Positions 23,965 through 32,403 are shown, numbered from the stretch's first letter. The stretch: DNA of 35,171 bases from Bacteroidales bacterium (GCA_014860625.1 JACZJJ010000068.1:1-35171), one strand, 5' to 3'. Numbers and translations are program-made. Notes: generated from the letters alone by a model not told the origin.

Positions 23965-26568
23965 CTATTTATTTTTCTCCAGCAGTAACCCGTTAAACAG
24001 GAGTTTGTAACTCCCCTGTGTCGAAGCCCGGAATTGAGGGTTAAAGCCATAAAGCACTAGTTGTCCTTTCCCCCTCTGCAACCATACCATCACCGTTTTA
24101 TCTGCAAGCTTCTCCGGCTTTTCACAATAGCCGCTCATCAGGATATTCTCCTCCGGGAACGTGCCGATCACCCGCCTGTCCATGTCGAAATTGGGAATCT
24201 GGGTAGTGAATACAGGTGTACCCCTGAAGAATACACCGGTGCTCTCCGGCATACCCTGGGTGAGCGGGTGATCGTGTTTCAGGTTGATCCTGACAAACGA
24301 ACCGGGACAATACACGCCGGCCTCCCTGATTGATTTGGAAATATCACGTACCGGAAGACGGAAGGCTTCGGTGGTGTCGCCCACTTTCATGGAAAGCAGT
24401 CCCGTAAACAGCTCAGTAGATTGTCCCCATGAGAGTATGATACCTCCTTGTTCCAGGAAATCCATCAGTTGATCCATCCCCTTTTTGCCTATTCCTTTCG
24501 TAAATTCAGGCGGGTAGCTGGTTGGATAGACCTCATTCTCAGAGCGGTATTGTCCCTCCATCAGGATCGATTTATTATTGCTTGGAAAAACCACAACATC
24601 AAAATCGGTAGCAAAGTCTCTCTTGGCAAAATCTCCGGGTTTAACGGTTGTGAAAGGGATTCGGTAGCTGTCAAAGATGAAACGTGTCCAGCCGGCATCC
24701 ATATCGTGCATGTTGGTCTCAACCAGTGCGATCCGGGGGACCGAGAAAGATGTGAATGGCATCCGGGATTTATCTGTGAGAATTTCCGGCATCACGGTGA
24801 GTTTCGAAATCAGTTTGTCGAGTTTGGAATTCTTCCCTCCGTCGCGCATAATGATAAAATCGCCTCCTGGAGTTCTTGAAACCTCCAGCCCCAGCTCACT
24901 TGCCATGAATGCGGCTTTATAACTTTCATTGTTTGTGACACTGAATACAGCTGCCCAGTAACTTTCCGGAAGCGGTTCAAGGAGGGAAAACGGTCCATTG
25001 ATCTCATGCATGTTCAGAAACTGCGCATCCAATGGTTCAGTTACGGCAACTGAAGTCACTCCGCGATGGAGGGGCAACGACCAGGAGGTGATATCATAGG
25101 GCTTGATGAGTTCTCCATTTGGCGTATAATGACGTTCCGGAAAATTTTGTTTCTCCATTACCTCCTTGATAAACGGACGGTAGGGTTGTGCAAGAGGGAT
25201 TACAATCGCTCCGCCAGAAATGACAGTGCCATTGACTGTAAAAGGGTCATCTGTTTTGTAAACATGAACCCCGTGTTCAATCAGCAGGTTGACAATTCCA
25301 ACCATCTCACCGGGATCATGCTGCTGTGGTGGCAGGATATAAAAATAGGGTGCTTCCGTTTTTCCCTTGCTGACTTCGAGCTTGCACAGATCACTCTGAA
25401 AAGCCAGGATTGCTGCCCTGTTGGCAGTTGCAGTCTTGAGAATGGACATCATGGAGGTGATCTCATAATCAACGATATCCCCCAATCTCCACCAGCCACC
25501 CAGCCACGGATCCGGCATGTTGATACTCTTTTTGTAATCGCCCAACCCTTTCCCGATGACACTCAGTTCATTCTCCTCCACATAGACTGGCGTAGCCGTT
25601 TGCACACTTGCACATTCGGTAAGGAACCCGATCACATTTTTCCAGATGCAGGTCTCGGTGGAGCCTGGCCAGTAATCATCGAAGAGATAATGCTGGCTAA
25701 CCCCCTTCTCTCCAGCCTGTGTCATGTCCTTCATCATGTTTGATCCGAATATTCCAATCCAATTCCAGATGCCGGCATCGATGTTCTCGGCAATGGGATC
25801 GTGCGGTGGCGGAACAAAATACCTGACACCGGAGGAGCCCATCTGGTGTTTTTCCACCATCACCTGAGGATACCAGCCGGTATTGTAAACAGCTGCAATT
25901 GCCTTGGTATCCTCCTGTGAGAGGGTAATGAAATCGCGGTTGTTGTCGTGCCCTACATATTTATGGTATACTTCTGGAAGAGATGATCCTTCGTATTTTG
26001 TCCCAAGATACTTTTTGTAATGATTCACCACTTTGTCCATGCCATCCGGATTGTGGCACGGGACCAGCATCAGAACAGTATTGTCGAGCCACCCGGTAGT
26101 ATCGGGATGCAATGCCGTGATCAGTTCGTACGCGATTAATGGCGCGGCTTGCGAAGGGCCAACCTCCGTGGAGTGCATCGAAAGGGTCGCCAGGACGAAA
26201 ACCCGTCCATCTTTTACCATCGTATTCCGCTGTTCATCCGTGAGCTCCGGATTTGTGGCAAGTTGTTCGTTGATATCCCGAAGGTTCTCAAGGTTTTTGA
26301 TATTCTCTTCCGATGAGATAAACGCGATGTACATTGGCCTTCCTTCTGGGGAGTTGCCAATCTCTTTCATCACCAATCGGGGAGAACGTTGATCAAGTAC
26401 CTTAAAATAGTCGATCAGCTTTTCATAGTCGAACAGATTCCGGTCCGATCCCGGCTGGAAGCCAAAGAAATTGTTAGGAGTTTGAACAGCCTGTCCAATT
26501 GCGACATCTGTATAAAAAATCTGAAACGTCAGTGCTGTCAGAATACTGAACAAGGAGAATCTCATCAT
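23965..26568 (-). CDS. Secreted M14-family zinc carboxypeptidase-like protein
   Basis: About 867 residues from the ATG at 26566-26568 (MMRFSLFSILTALTFQIFYT, signal peptide ending in AIGQ); a frame start 8 codons upstream would precede the signal peptide. The M14 domain shows zinc ligands in LSMHSTEVGPSQ (HxxE), LVPCHNPDGMD, KYVGHDNNRDF, the third ligand region VMVEKHQMGSSG, and the region of the catalytic Glu in GFLTECAS. The C-terminal 400 residues form a second region (DVVVFPSNNKS, LEQGGIILSWGQSTE) resembling a class I glutamine amidotransferase-like fold seen in large Bacteroidota M14 proteins. Predicted periplasmic or exported; no type IX sorting domain is seen. Stop is TAG, in register with heptamer repeats. 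Confidence 0.9.
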   Translation of the reverse strand: MMRFSLFSILTALTFQIFYTDVAIGQAVQTPNNFFGFQPGSDRNLFDYEKLIDYFKVLDQRSPRLVMKEIGNSPEGRPMYIAFISSEENIKNLENLRDINEQLATNPELTDEQRNTMVKDGRVFVLATLSMHSTEVGPSQAAPLIAYELITALHPDTTGWLDNTVLMLVPCHNPDGMDKVVNHYKKYLGTKYEGSSLPEVYHKYVGHDNNRDFITLSQEDTKAIAAVYNTGWYPQVMVEKHQMGSSGVRYFVPPPHDPIAENIDAGIWNWIGIFGSNMMKDMTQAGEKGVSQHYLFDDYWPGSTETCIWKNVIGFLTECASVQTATPVYVEENELSVIGKGLGDYKKSINMPDPWLGGWWRLGDIVDYEITSMMSILKTATANRAAILAFQSDLCKLEVSKGKTEAPYFYILPPQQHDPGEMVGIVNLLIEHGVHVYKTDDPFTVNGTVISGGAIVIPLAQPYRPFIKEVMEKQNFPERHYTPNGELIKPYDITSWSLPLHRGVTSVAVTEPLDAQFLNMHEINGPFSLLEPLPESYWAAVFSVTNNESYKAAFMASELGLEVSRTPGGDFIIMRDGGKNSKLDKLISKLTVMPEILTDKSRMPFTSFSVPRIALVETNMHDMDAGWTRFIFDSYRIPFTTVKPGDFAKRDFATDFDVVVFPSNNKSILMEGQYRSENEVYPTSYPPEFTKGIGKKGMDQLMDFLEQGGIILSWGQSTELFTGLLSMKVGDTTEAFRLPVRDISKSIREAGVYCPGSFVRINLKHDHPLTQGMPESTGVFFRGTPVFTTQIPNFDMDRRVIGTFPEENILMSGYCEKPEKLADKTVMVWLQRGKGQLVLYGFNPQFRASTQGSYKLLFNGLLLEKNK

Positions 26569-26606
26569 ATTGGAAGATTTAGATACATGCAATAATACTA
26601 AAAAAT

Positions 26607-26657
26607 TTCACTATTTCACTACCTCACTACCTCACTACCTCACTACTTCGCTACCTC
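26607..26657. repeat. Octamer array YTCRCTAY (6 copies) in a divergent intergenic region
   Basis: Units TTCACTAT, TTCACTAC, CTCACTAC three times, TTCGCTAC. It lies between the divergent M14 peptidase and PLP enzyme genes, so here the array is not at a stop codon. The sequence family is that of 828-870 and 21702-21741. Confidence 0.9.
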
Positions 26658-26672
26658 TTTTCTTGTTACTCC

Positions 26673-26701
26673 TTTCACAATTATTAAAATCATTACCTTT
26701 A
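26673..26701 (+). promoter_or_regulatory. Possible promoter of the PLP enzyme/thrC cluster
   Basis: TTTC (26673-26676), 17-nt spacer, TACCTTTA (26694-26701): a one-mismatch form of each Bacteroidota element and slightly short spacing. If used, the transcript starts near 26708 with a leader of about 90-110 nt that contains both GCATGC hairpins. Confidence 0.4.
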
Positions 26702-26724
26702 TCCCCTGAAAGAAACCAACAAAA

Positions 26725-26797
26725 GTACAGACGAGGCATGCCTCGACCCTGCTAACGAAACAAACCAATGTACAGCCGGCGCATGCCCCGGCTCTAC
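26725..26797. repeat. Two GCATGC-centred palindromic elements in the leader of the PLP enzyme
   Basis: Copy A (26725-26751): GTACAGACGAGGCATGCC then TCGACCCT, with the perfect 12-bp palindrome GAGGCATGCCTC. Copy B (26770-26797): GTACAGCCGGCGCATGCC then CCGGCTCTAC, with arms AGCCGG / CCGGCT. They share the GTACAG start and GCATGCC centre with the lpdA insertion. Each can form an RNA hairpin. Confidence 0.8.
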
Positions 26798-26820
26798 GTA
26801 TGAAAAACAACACGAAACCA

Positions 26821-28296
26821 ATGTCAATAAACCACTACAAAGAGGCGGCCACACGAGCAACGCAATGGCACGCCAACTATCGGGAAGAGATGATGAAATG
26901 CCGGTTCGATACCATTGCAGTCCACGGAATCTACTCCATGCAGGAGGCCCTCGACTTTAACCAGGGATCAACCATTGAACCAATCTATATGTCTGCTTCC
27001 CAGGCCTACCGGGATTCGGATGAGATGGAAGCTGCCCTTGGTTATGAGATTCCTACCTGGTGTTACTCAAGAATTGCCAACCCCACAATGTATTACATGG
27101 AAGGTGTGATGGCGATGCTGGAGGGCTATGGCTCTGGTATTGAGACAAGCTGCATCGCCACTTCATCTGGTATGGCTGCTATCCAGAGTGCGATAGATCA
27201 GTTTCTCGTGGTGGATACGAAGCGACCTTCTGCCCCGATGAACTTTGTTGCTACCACACAGGTTTATGGTGGAACCTACCAGCAGTTTTCCATGCGCAAA
27301 GATGCCGAACGGGCTGTGGAATGGCGTAAAGTGGTGAATTCAAACGATTTGAGTGAATGGGAGTCGTTGATCGATGAAAATACCCGTTTCCTTTATGGTG
27401 AATTGCCGAGCAATCCCGGACTTGCATTCTTCGATCTGAAAGAGGTGTCTGACCTGGCACACAAATACGGGATCCCGATGATTGTGGATGCCACCGTGGC
27501 ATCACCGGCATTAATGAGACCTATCGAATACGGAGCTGATATTGTGATACAGTCTGTGACCAAATCGATGTCATCCGGTGGATCCAGTATCGCCGGAGCG
27601 ATCATCTCCCGAAAAAATATTACCTCCACCATCGATAACCCGGCGATGAAGGCCGACTTTGCCACTTATCTCAAGCTTCTTCCCAACCGGGATAACGGTC
27701 CGAACATCTCTCCGATGAATGCCTTCATGGCTCTGAATGATATCAGAACCCTCCGGATGAGGATGGATGTAATGAGCCGGAATACACAGAAAGTTGCCGA
27801 ATATCTGGAGACAAATAAGCATATCGAGAAGGTTGCCTACCTGGGACTTAAATCTCATCCATTGCATGAGCTGGCCTCAAAATACATGGTCCTGGTTGAT
27901 TCGGAGTACGATGAACTCTATGGCAAAAAAGTCAATAGATATGGTCACCTGATGTCGTTCAATGTGAAAGGCGGGGCCCAGTCAGCTCGTAATGTCTTCG
28001 ATGCATTTTCGCGTATATGGCGTGCTACAGACCTGGGCCGCATCAAATCCGTAGCTACCATTCCGGCGATCTCTACCCATTCCCAGCAAGGAGAGGAGGG
28101 CAGGAAAATGGCGAATATCCCACAAAACCTCATCCGCCTGTGCGTTGGGGCCGAACATCCCGACGATATTATCAAGGACCTGGATCAGGCTCTTGCAATC
28201 CTCGATGGGAAAAAAGTATTTGTAACTTCACCCGAATATTCTGCAGGAGGGGCCTCCTCCGCGACATTGAGGAAAGGCAAATCAGGAAATAATTGA
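26821..28296 (+). CDS. Cys/Met-metabolism PLP-dependent enzyme (divergent paralogue)
   Basis: 491 residues from the ATG at 26821; an ATG at 26800 is also open but sits 3 bp from a palindromic repeat, whereas 26821 has an A-rich context (ACGAAACCA). The fold-type I core is clear: YSRIANPTMYYMEGVMAMLE, ATSSGMAAIQSAI, VYGGTYQQF, IVDATVASPALMRP, and SVTKSMSSGG with the PLP-binding lysine (about residue 248). The C-terminal IPAISTHSQQGEE and NLIRLCVGAEHPDDIIKDLD match cystathionine gamma-synthase/O-acetylhomoserine sulfhydrylase relatives. It is longer than usual (about 400-430) with an N-terminal extension and an insertion (KYMVLVDSEYDELYGKKVNR). Substrate uncertain: O-acetylhomoserine sulfhydrylation, or a gamma- or beta-elimination. 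First gene of the amino-acid cluster. Confidence 0.82.
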   Translation: MSINHYKEAATRATQWHANYREEMMKCRFDTIAVHGIYSMQEALDFNQGSTIEPIYMSASQAYRDSDEMEAALGYEIPTWCYSRIANPTMYYMEGVMAMLEGYGSGIETSCIATSSGMAAIQSAIDQFLVVDTKRPSAPMNFVATTQVYGGTYQQFSMRKDAERAVEWRKVVNSNDLSEWESLIDENTRFLYGELPSNPGLAFFDLKEVSDLAHKYGIPMIVDATVASPALMRPIEYGADIVIQSVTKSMSSGGSSIAGAIISRKNITSTIDNPAMKADFATYLKLLPNRDNGPNISPMNAFMALNDIRTLRMRMDVMSRNTQKVAEYLETNKHIEKVAYLGLKSHPLHELASKYMVLVDSEYDELYGKKVNRYGHLMSFNVKGGAQSARNVFDAFSRIWRATDLGRIKSVATIPAISTHSQQGEEGRKMANIPQNLIRLCVGAEHPDDIIKDLDQALAILDGKKVFVTSPEYSAGGASSATLRKGKSGNN

Positions 28297-28331
28297 ACAT
28301 ACAATACAACAGTCATTAAAACCTAGGACCT

Positions 28332-29567
28332 ATGCCAAAACAAGGATTTACCACCAAAGCAATTCATGCCGGAAAAATCGATTTTCATCCCGATTCCATG
28401 TCTGTACCGATTTACCAATCGGTTGCGTACCCGTACCTGGATGCCCGTGAGGCAGCCGATATCTTTTCCGGCGAAAAGCCCGGATATACCTACGGCAGAT
28501 GGGATAACCCTACGGTTGATGCATTTGAACGTCGCATGGCAGCGCTTGAGAATACCGAATCGGCCATTGCAGCATCTTCTGGCATGTCGGCTATCTTTCT
28601 GCTGGCCCATCACCTGCTCCAACCCGGAGATAATGTAGTCTCCTCCAACCGTGTTTATGGCGGAACATTCGGGTTGTTTGGTACAGGCCTTCCAAAAATG
28701 GGTGCCGAAGTAAAATGGGTGACAAACCCCGAATCGATCGAAGCCTGGGAAGCAGCCATCACTCCCCGCACAAAATTCCTGTTTGTCGAGACTCCCAGCA
28801 ACCCATCACTCTTCATCGCAGACATTCCGGCACTTGCTGCACTGGCAAAAGCCAAAGGGCTTCCGTTGGTAGTCGACAATACAATTGCAACTCCGGCATT
28901 GCAGCAACCCATTCTGCTGGGCGCCAACCTGGTAGTACATTCAACCACGAAGTATATTTGTGGAAATGCGACCAGTTTGGGTGGTATCATCTGTGGTCCA
29001 CGCGACATCATTGAAGGGATTCGCCAGAACGGCATCCGTTACCTGGGTCCGGCCATGGCCCCTCTCAATGCCTGGCTGAACCTGAACGGACTGGAGACTC
29101 TGGAGCTCAGAATGGAGAGGCACTGTCACAACGCAATGGAGATAGCCAAATTTCTCGAGAAGCATCCGAAAGTGAATTATGTCAACTACCCCGGACTGGA
29201 ATCCAATCCTTACAATAAACTGATTAAACCTCAGATGAAAGGAGTCAGTTCCCTGATGTCATTTGAACTAAACGGGACTTATGAGGATGCTACCCGGTTT
29301 ATTGATGCGCTTCAGATCATTACACATGCAACACACCTGGGTACCAATAAATCAATCGTCACTCATCCGGCATCTACCACCCATTCGGCCATGGGTGAGG
29401 TGGAGATGAAAAAAGCAGGGATCTCCCCTTCGTTGATACGCTTCTCCATCGGTATCGAAGATGAGAATGATCTCATCACCGACCTGGCTGAAGCCTTTGA
29501 TTGTGCAGAGAACCCGGCGAAATGTAAAGGTCGGCTTACACAAGACAAATATCCGTTAGCCACATAG
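28332..29567 (+). CDS. O-acyl-homoserine sulfhydrylase-type PLP enzyme (MetY/MetZ-like)
   Basis: 411 residues. The N-terminal GFTTKAIHAGKIDFHPDSMS and PIYQSVAYPYLDA, then GYTYGRWDNPTVDAFERRMA, SSGMSAIFLLAHHL, LVVDNTIATPAL, and STTKYICGN with the PLP lysine (about 207) are standard for the Cys/Met metabolism family. HPASTTHSAM and SLIRFSIGIEDENDLITDL complete it. It probably makes homocysteine from O-acetyl- or O-succinylhomoserine and sulfide. It follows its paralogue by 35 bp and is 1 bp from thrC, so methionine and threonine branches from homoserine are linked. MetY versus MetZ versus cystathionine gamma-lyase cannot be settled by eye. Confidence 0.88.
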   Translation: MPKQGFTTKAIHAGKIDFHPDSMSVPIYQSVAYPYLDAREAADIFSGEKPGYTYGRWDNPTVDAFERRMAALENTESAIAASSGMSAIFLLAHHLLQPGDNVVSSNRVYGGTFGLFGTGLPKMGAEVKWVTNPESIEAWEAAITPRTKFLFVETPSNPSLFIADIPALAALAKAKGLPLVVDNTIATPALQQPILLGANLVVHSTTKYICGNATSLGGIICGPRDIIEGIRQNGIRYLGPAMAPLNAWLNLNGLETLELRMERHCHNAMEIAKFLEKHPKVNYVNYPGLESNPYNKLIKPQMKGVSSLMSFELNGTYEDATRFIDALQIITHATHLGTNKSIVTHPASTTHSAMGEVEMKKAGISPSLIRFSIGIEDENDLITDLAEAFDCAENPAKCKGRLTQDKYPLAT

Positions 29568-29568
29568 C

Positions 29569-30933
29569 ATGAAGTTTTTTTCCACCAATCTGAAAGCAGA
29601 ACCTGTCTCGTTCAGTCAGGCTCTGCTCAAAGGCCAGGCTCCCGATCGCGGACTCTACATGCCTGAAAAAATACCCCTAATCCCTCTGCAAGAGATTTAC
29701 AGATATGCCCGGATGCCTTATTATGAGATTGCCTATAACATAATCAGGCGCTTTCTTGAAGGCGAGATCGGAGATCAGGAGTTGTTCGAACTGGTTAAGG
29801 ATGCATACGATTATGATGTCCCATTGGAGCATGTGTGCGAGCGGAAGTACATCATGCGGCTTGACCAGGGGCCTACAGCTTCCTTCAAGGATTTTGCCGC
29901 CCGGATGATGGGACGACTGATGCAGTATTACCTGAAACGAGAGAACAAGAAACTGTTGATTCTTACCGCCACTTCAGGCGATACGGGAAGTGCGGTTGCC
30001 AACGCTTTTTACGGACTCGACAACATTGAGATTGTGGTTCTCTTCCCACGAGACGAAGTCACCCCCCGGCAAAGAAAACAGATGACCACTCTTGGGAAGA
30101 ATGTCAGAATCCTTGCTCTCGATGCCAAGTTCGACGACTGCCAGGCATTGGTCAAGCAGGCTTTTTCCGATCCCGACCTGACACATCTTCCTCTATCCTC
30201 AGCCAATTCGATCAACATCGGACGCCTGGTTCCCCAAACGGTGTACTACTTCTATGCCTTTGCAAAGTTGCGTGACCCTGGTCTGGTTGACCGGATTGTT
30301 TTCTCGGTACCTTCCGGCAATTTTGGAGATATGATGGGAGGAGTGCTCGCCATGAAGATGGGATTGCCGGTCAGGAAGTTTGTCATTGCAACCAACGCCA
30401 ATGATGAATTCCCCAACTACCTCTGTTCAGGTCATTACAATAAAATAGAACCAAGCCTGAATTGCATCTCCAGTGCCATGAACGTGGGGCATCCCAGCAA
30501 TCTTGCCAGGCTTGTTTCCCTCTATGGAGGCGTGATGGACGAAAAGGGTGTGATTCATAAGCCTGCTGATCTTGAATCAATGAAAAAAGAGATCTGGGCA
30601 GCAAGTATTTCTGATACCCAAACCCGGGAAACAATTGCGGCGGCCTATCTGAAATATGGAACACTGCTGGAACCGCATGGAGCAGTGGGATGGGCAGGGT
30701 TGATGGATTACCTCCAAACTATGCCTGAATCAGAAGCCGAAAACCAGTTATGCATCTCACTGGAAACAGCCCATCCGGCTAAATTCCCGGAAGAGATTGA
30801 GAAGATCCTGAACATTGACCCGGAACTTCCGCCAAGCCTCGAAGGCATCGACCACCTTCAGGAACATATTATCGACATTGATAACAACTACGAAGCGTTC
30901 AAAGAATATTTACTTCTAACCTCTAACTTCTGA
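29569..30933 (+). CDS. thrC: Threonine synthase
   Basis: 454 residues, the long (E. coli-type) form. MKFFSTNLKAEPVSFSQALL and DRGLYMPEKIP open it; the PLP lysine is in GPTASFKDFAARMMG (about residue 107), with TATSGDTGSAVANAF and SVPSGNFGDMMGGVLAMKMG binding phosphate/PLP. It converts O-phosphohomoserine to threonine. Its last six residues (LLTSNF) and stop are encoded by the first copy of a 21-bp direct repeat that continues into the spacer before thrH, so the C-terminal end may be repeat-derived. It starts 1 bp after the sulfhydrylase gene. Confidence 0.96.
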   Translation: MKFFSTNLKAEPVSFSQALLKGQAPDRGLYMPEKIPLIPLQEIYRYARMPYYEIAYNIIRRFLEGEIGDQELFELVKDAYDYDVPLEHVCERKYIMRLDQGPTASFKDFAARMMGRLMQYYLKRENKKLLILTATSGDTGSAVANAFYGLDNIEIVVLFPRDEVTPRQRKQMTTLGKNVRILALDAKFDDCQALVKQAFSDPDLTHLPLSSANSINIGRLVPQTVYYFYAFAKLRDPGLVDRIVFSVPSGNFGDMMGGVLAMKMGLPVRKFVIATNANDEFPNYLCSGHYNKIEPSLNCISSAMNVGHPSNLARLVSLYGGVMDEKGVIHKPADLESMKKEIWAASISDTQTRETIAAAYLKYGTLLEPHGAVGWAGLMDYLQTMPESEAENQLCISLETAHPAKFPEEIEKILNIDPELPPSLEGIDHLQEHIIDIDNNYEAFKEYLLLTSNF

Positions 30934-30954
30934 CTTCTAACCTCTAACTTCTGA
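30913..30954. repeat. 21-bp direct repeat, one copy coding (thrC end), one in the spacer
   Basis: CTTCTAACCTCTAACTTCTGA at 30913-30933 and again, without change, at 30934-30954. The first copy is codons LLTSNF plus the TGA stop. The second lies between thrC and thrH. Each copy is itself made of shorter CTTCTAAC/CTCTAA/CTTCTGA words. Confidence 0.93.
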
Positions 30955-30958
30955 CTTT

Positions 30959-31558
30959 ATGTATATCGTTTGTTCCGATCTCGAAGGCGTTTTTGTTCCG
31001 GAAGTGTGGATCAATGTAGCCGAAAAAACGGGTATCCCTGAACTTCGCCGCACAACCCGTGATGAACCCGATTACGACAAATTGATGCACTACAGGATGG
31101 AGATTCTGGATAAGCATGGGTTGAAACTACATGATATCCAGGAGGTCATCTCACAGATTAAACCGTTGCCCGGAGCCGTTGAATTCATCGCCTGGATGAA
31201 AGAGCGAACCCAGTTGATTGTCGTTTCCGATACCTTTATCCAATTTGCCGATCCGCTCATGAAACAACTGGGCCGGCCAACCCTATTCTGCCATACCCTT
31301 ATCATGGATGAAACCAACCGGATCTCCGGGTACCAGCTTCGCCAGAAGGACCCGAAGCGGAGGACTGTGGAAGCGCTCCAGAGCCTAACTTACCAGGTGA
31401 TCGCCATGGGAGACTCCTACAACGACACCAGTATGCTCCAGCAAGCGGAAGTCGGTATTCTCTTTAATCCTCCACAAAACGTGATCGACGATTTTCCACT
31501 ATTTCCGGTGACCTATGATTACGAGCAGCTGAAGGAGATTATGAAGGAGTATATCTAG
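30959..31558 (+). CDS. thrH: ThrH-type bifunctional phosphoserine phosphatase/homoserine phosphotransferase
   Basis: 199 residues, matching ThrH of Pseudomonas. The HAD motif I is DLEGVFVPEVWI (nucleophile Asp at about 7), the variant that marks ThrH; motif II is VVSDTFIQFADPLMKQLG and motif IV is MGDSYNDTSML. ThrH transfers phosphate from phosphoserine to homoserine and so can replace a classical homoserine kinase (ThrB). It sits directly after thrC, which uses the product, and no thrB is in the window. The ATG is 25 bp after the thrC stop. TAG stop is followed by a short CTGGATGA array. Confidence 0.9.
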   Translation: MYIVCSDLEGVFVPEVWINVAEKTGIPELRRTTRDEPDYDKLMHYRMEILDKHGLKLHDIQEVISQIKPLPGAVEFIAWMKERTQLIVVSDTFIQFADPLMKQLGRPTLFCHTLIMDETNRISGYQLRQKDPKRRTVEALQSLTYQVIAMGDSYNDTSMLQQAEVGILFNPPQNVIDDFPLFPVTYDYEQLKEIMKEYI

Positions 31559-31561
31559 AGG

Positions 31562-31585
31562 CTGGATGACTGGATGACTGGATGC
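31562..31585. repeat. Octamer array (CTGGATGM)x3 after thrH stop
   Basis: CTGGATGA, CTGGATGA, CTGGATGC. Just upstream the stop region reads CTAGAGG, which lines up with CTGGATG, so the TAG stop again falls at the TGG position of the unit. Farther on, TAATGACCT / TAATGACCC is a short duplication. Confidence 0.75.
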
Positions 31586-31638
31586 CAGGTAAAGCATAAA
31601 ATAATTTCCCCTAATGACCTTAATGACCCTGAAAACCA

Positions 31639-32403
31639 ATGAATATCTCATTCGATCATAAAGTAGTTTTGGTTACCGGTGCTTCACGCGGCATCGGGGC
31701 AGTGACAGCACAGTTGTTCGCTGATTCTGGCGCAACCGTCGTCATTCATTACAATAAAAACAACCTGGCAGCTGAATCAACTTTTTCTTCCCTCCCCGGA
31801 ACAGGCCACTCCATTGTCCGGGCCGACATGGCTTCTGTCGATGACCTTAAAACGATGACTGACCACGTGATCTCTAAGTATGGCAGAATCGATATCCTGG
31901 TTAACAATGCCGGCATCTATGAAGAGCATGATATGGTAGAGATGCCTTTTGACGAGTTCCTTCAATACTGGGATGAGACGATCCGTGTGAACCTGACGGG
32001 ACCTGCCATCCTTTCAAACCTTGTTTCGCGCGAAATGATGAAATCCGGAGGAGGAAGAATTGTCAACGTAACTTCGCGGGGAGCTTTTCGCGGGGAGCCT
32101 ACAGCATGGGCATACGGAGCCAGTAAAGCCGGACTCAATTCAGCCGGACAGAGCATGGCCAAATCCCTGGCGAAGGTTGGGATTTATGTGTTTACCCTGG
32201 CTCCAGGTTTCGTGGAGACCGACATGGCCGGGCCTTGCCTCGTTGGTGAAAAACGTAAAGAGATCGAAAGCCAGACTCCACTCAATCGCCTGGCTCAGCC
32301 AGAAGAGATCGGCCGCGCTATTCTCCTTCTTGCCGCTGAAGGCAATGAATACATGACGGGCTGCGTGCTGGATATGAATGGAGCATCTTATCTCCGAACG
32401 TAG
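31639..32403 (+). CDS. Short-chain dehydrogenase/reductase (SDR family)
   Basis: 254 residues. Classical SDR motifs are present: TGASRGIG cofactor site near residue 14, DILVNNAGIYEEHD, serine in VNVTSRGAF, and YGASKAGLNS with the YxxxK catalytic pair; APGFVETDMAGP and the C-terminal LLAAEGNEYMTGCVLDMNGA are FabG-like. It is a NAD(P)H oxidoreductase; the substrate is not clear and fabG identity is not established because no fatty-acid genes are near. It lies 80 bp after thrH and may be the last gene of that unit. The stop TAG lies in the first unit of the long GTAGGAAT array. Confidence 0.9.
   Translation: MNISFDHKVVLVTGASRGIGAVTAQLFADSGATVVIHYNKNNLAAESTFSSLPGTGHSIVRADMASVDDLKTMTDHVISKYGRIDILVNNAGIYEEHDMVEMPFDEFLQYWDETIRVNLTGPAILSNLVSREMMKSGGGRIVNVTSRGAFRGEPTAWAYGASKAGLNSAGQSMAKSLAKVGIYVFTLAPGFVETDMAGPCLVGEKRKEIESQTPLNRLAQPEEIGRAILLLAAEGNEYMTGCVLDMNGASYLRT

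Noticed and set aside
26600-26820. SAM riboswitch upstream of the sulfhydrylase-type genes
   Set aside because: No SAM-I or SAM-II core pattern was recognisable; the leader holds an array and two palindromes instead.
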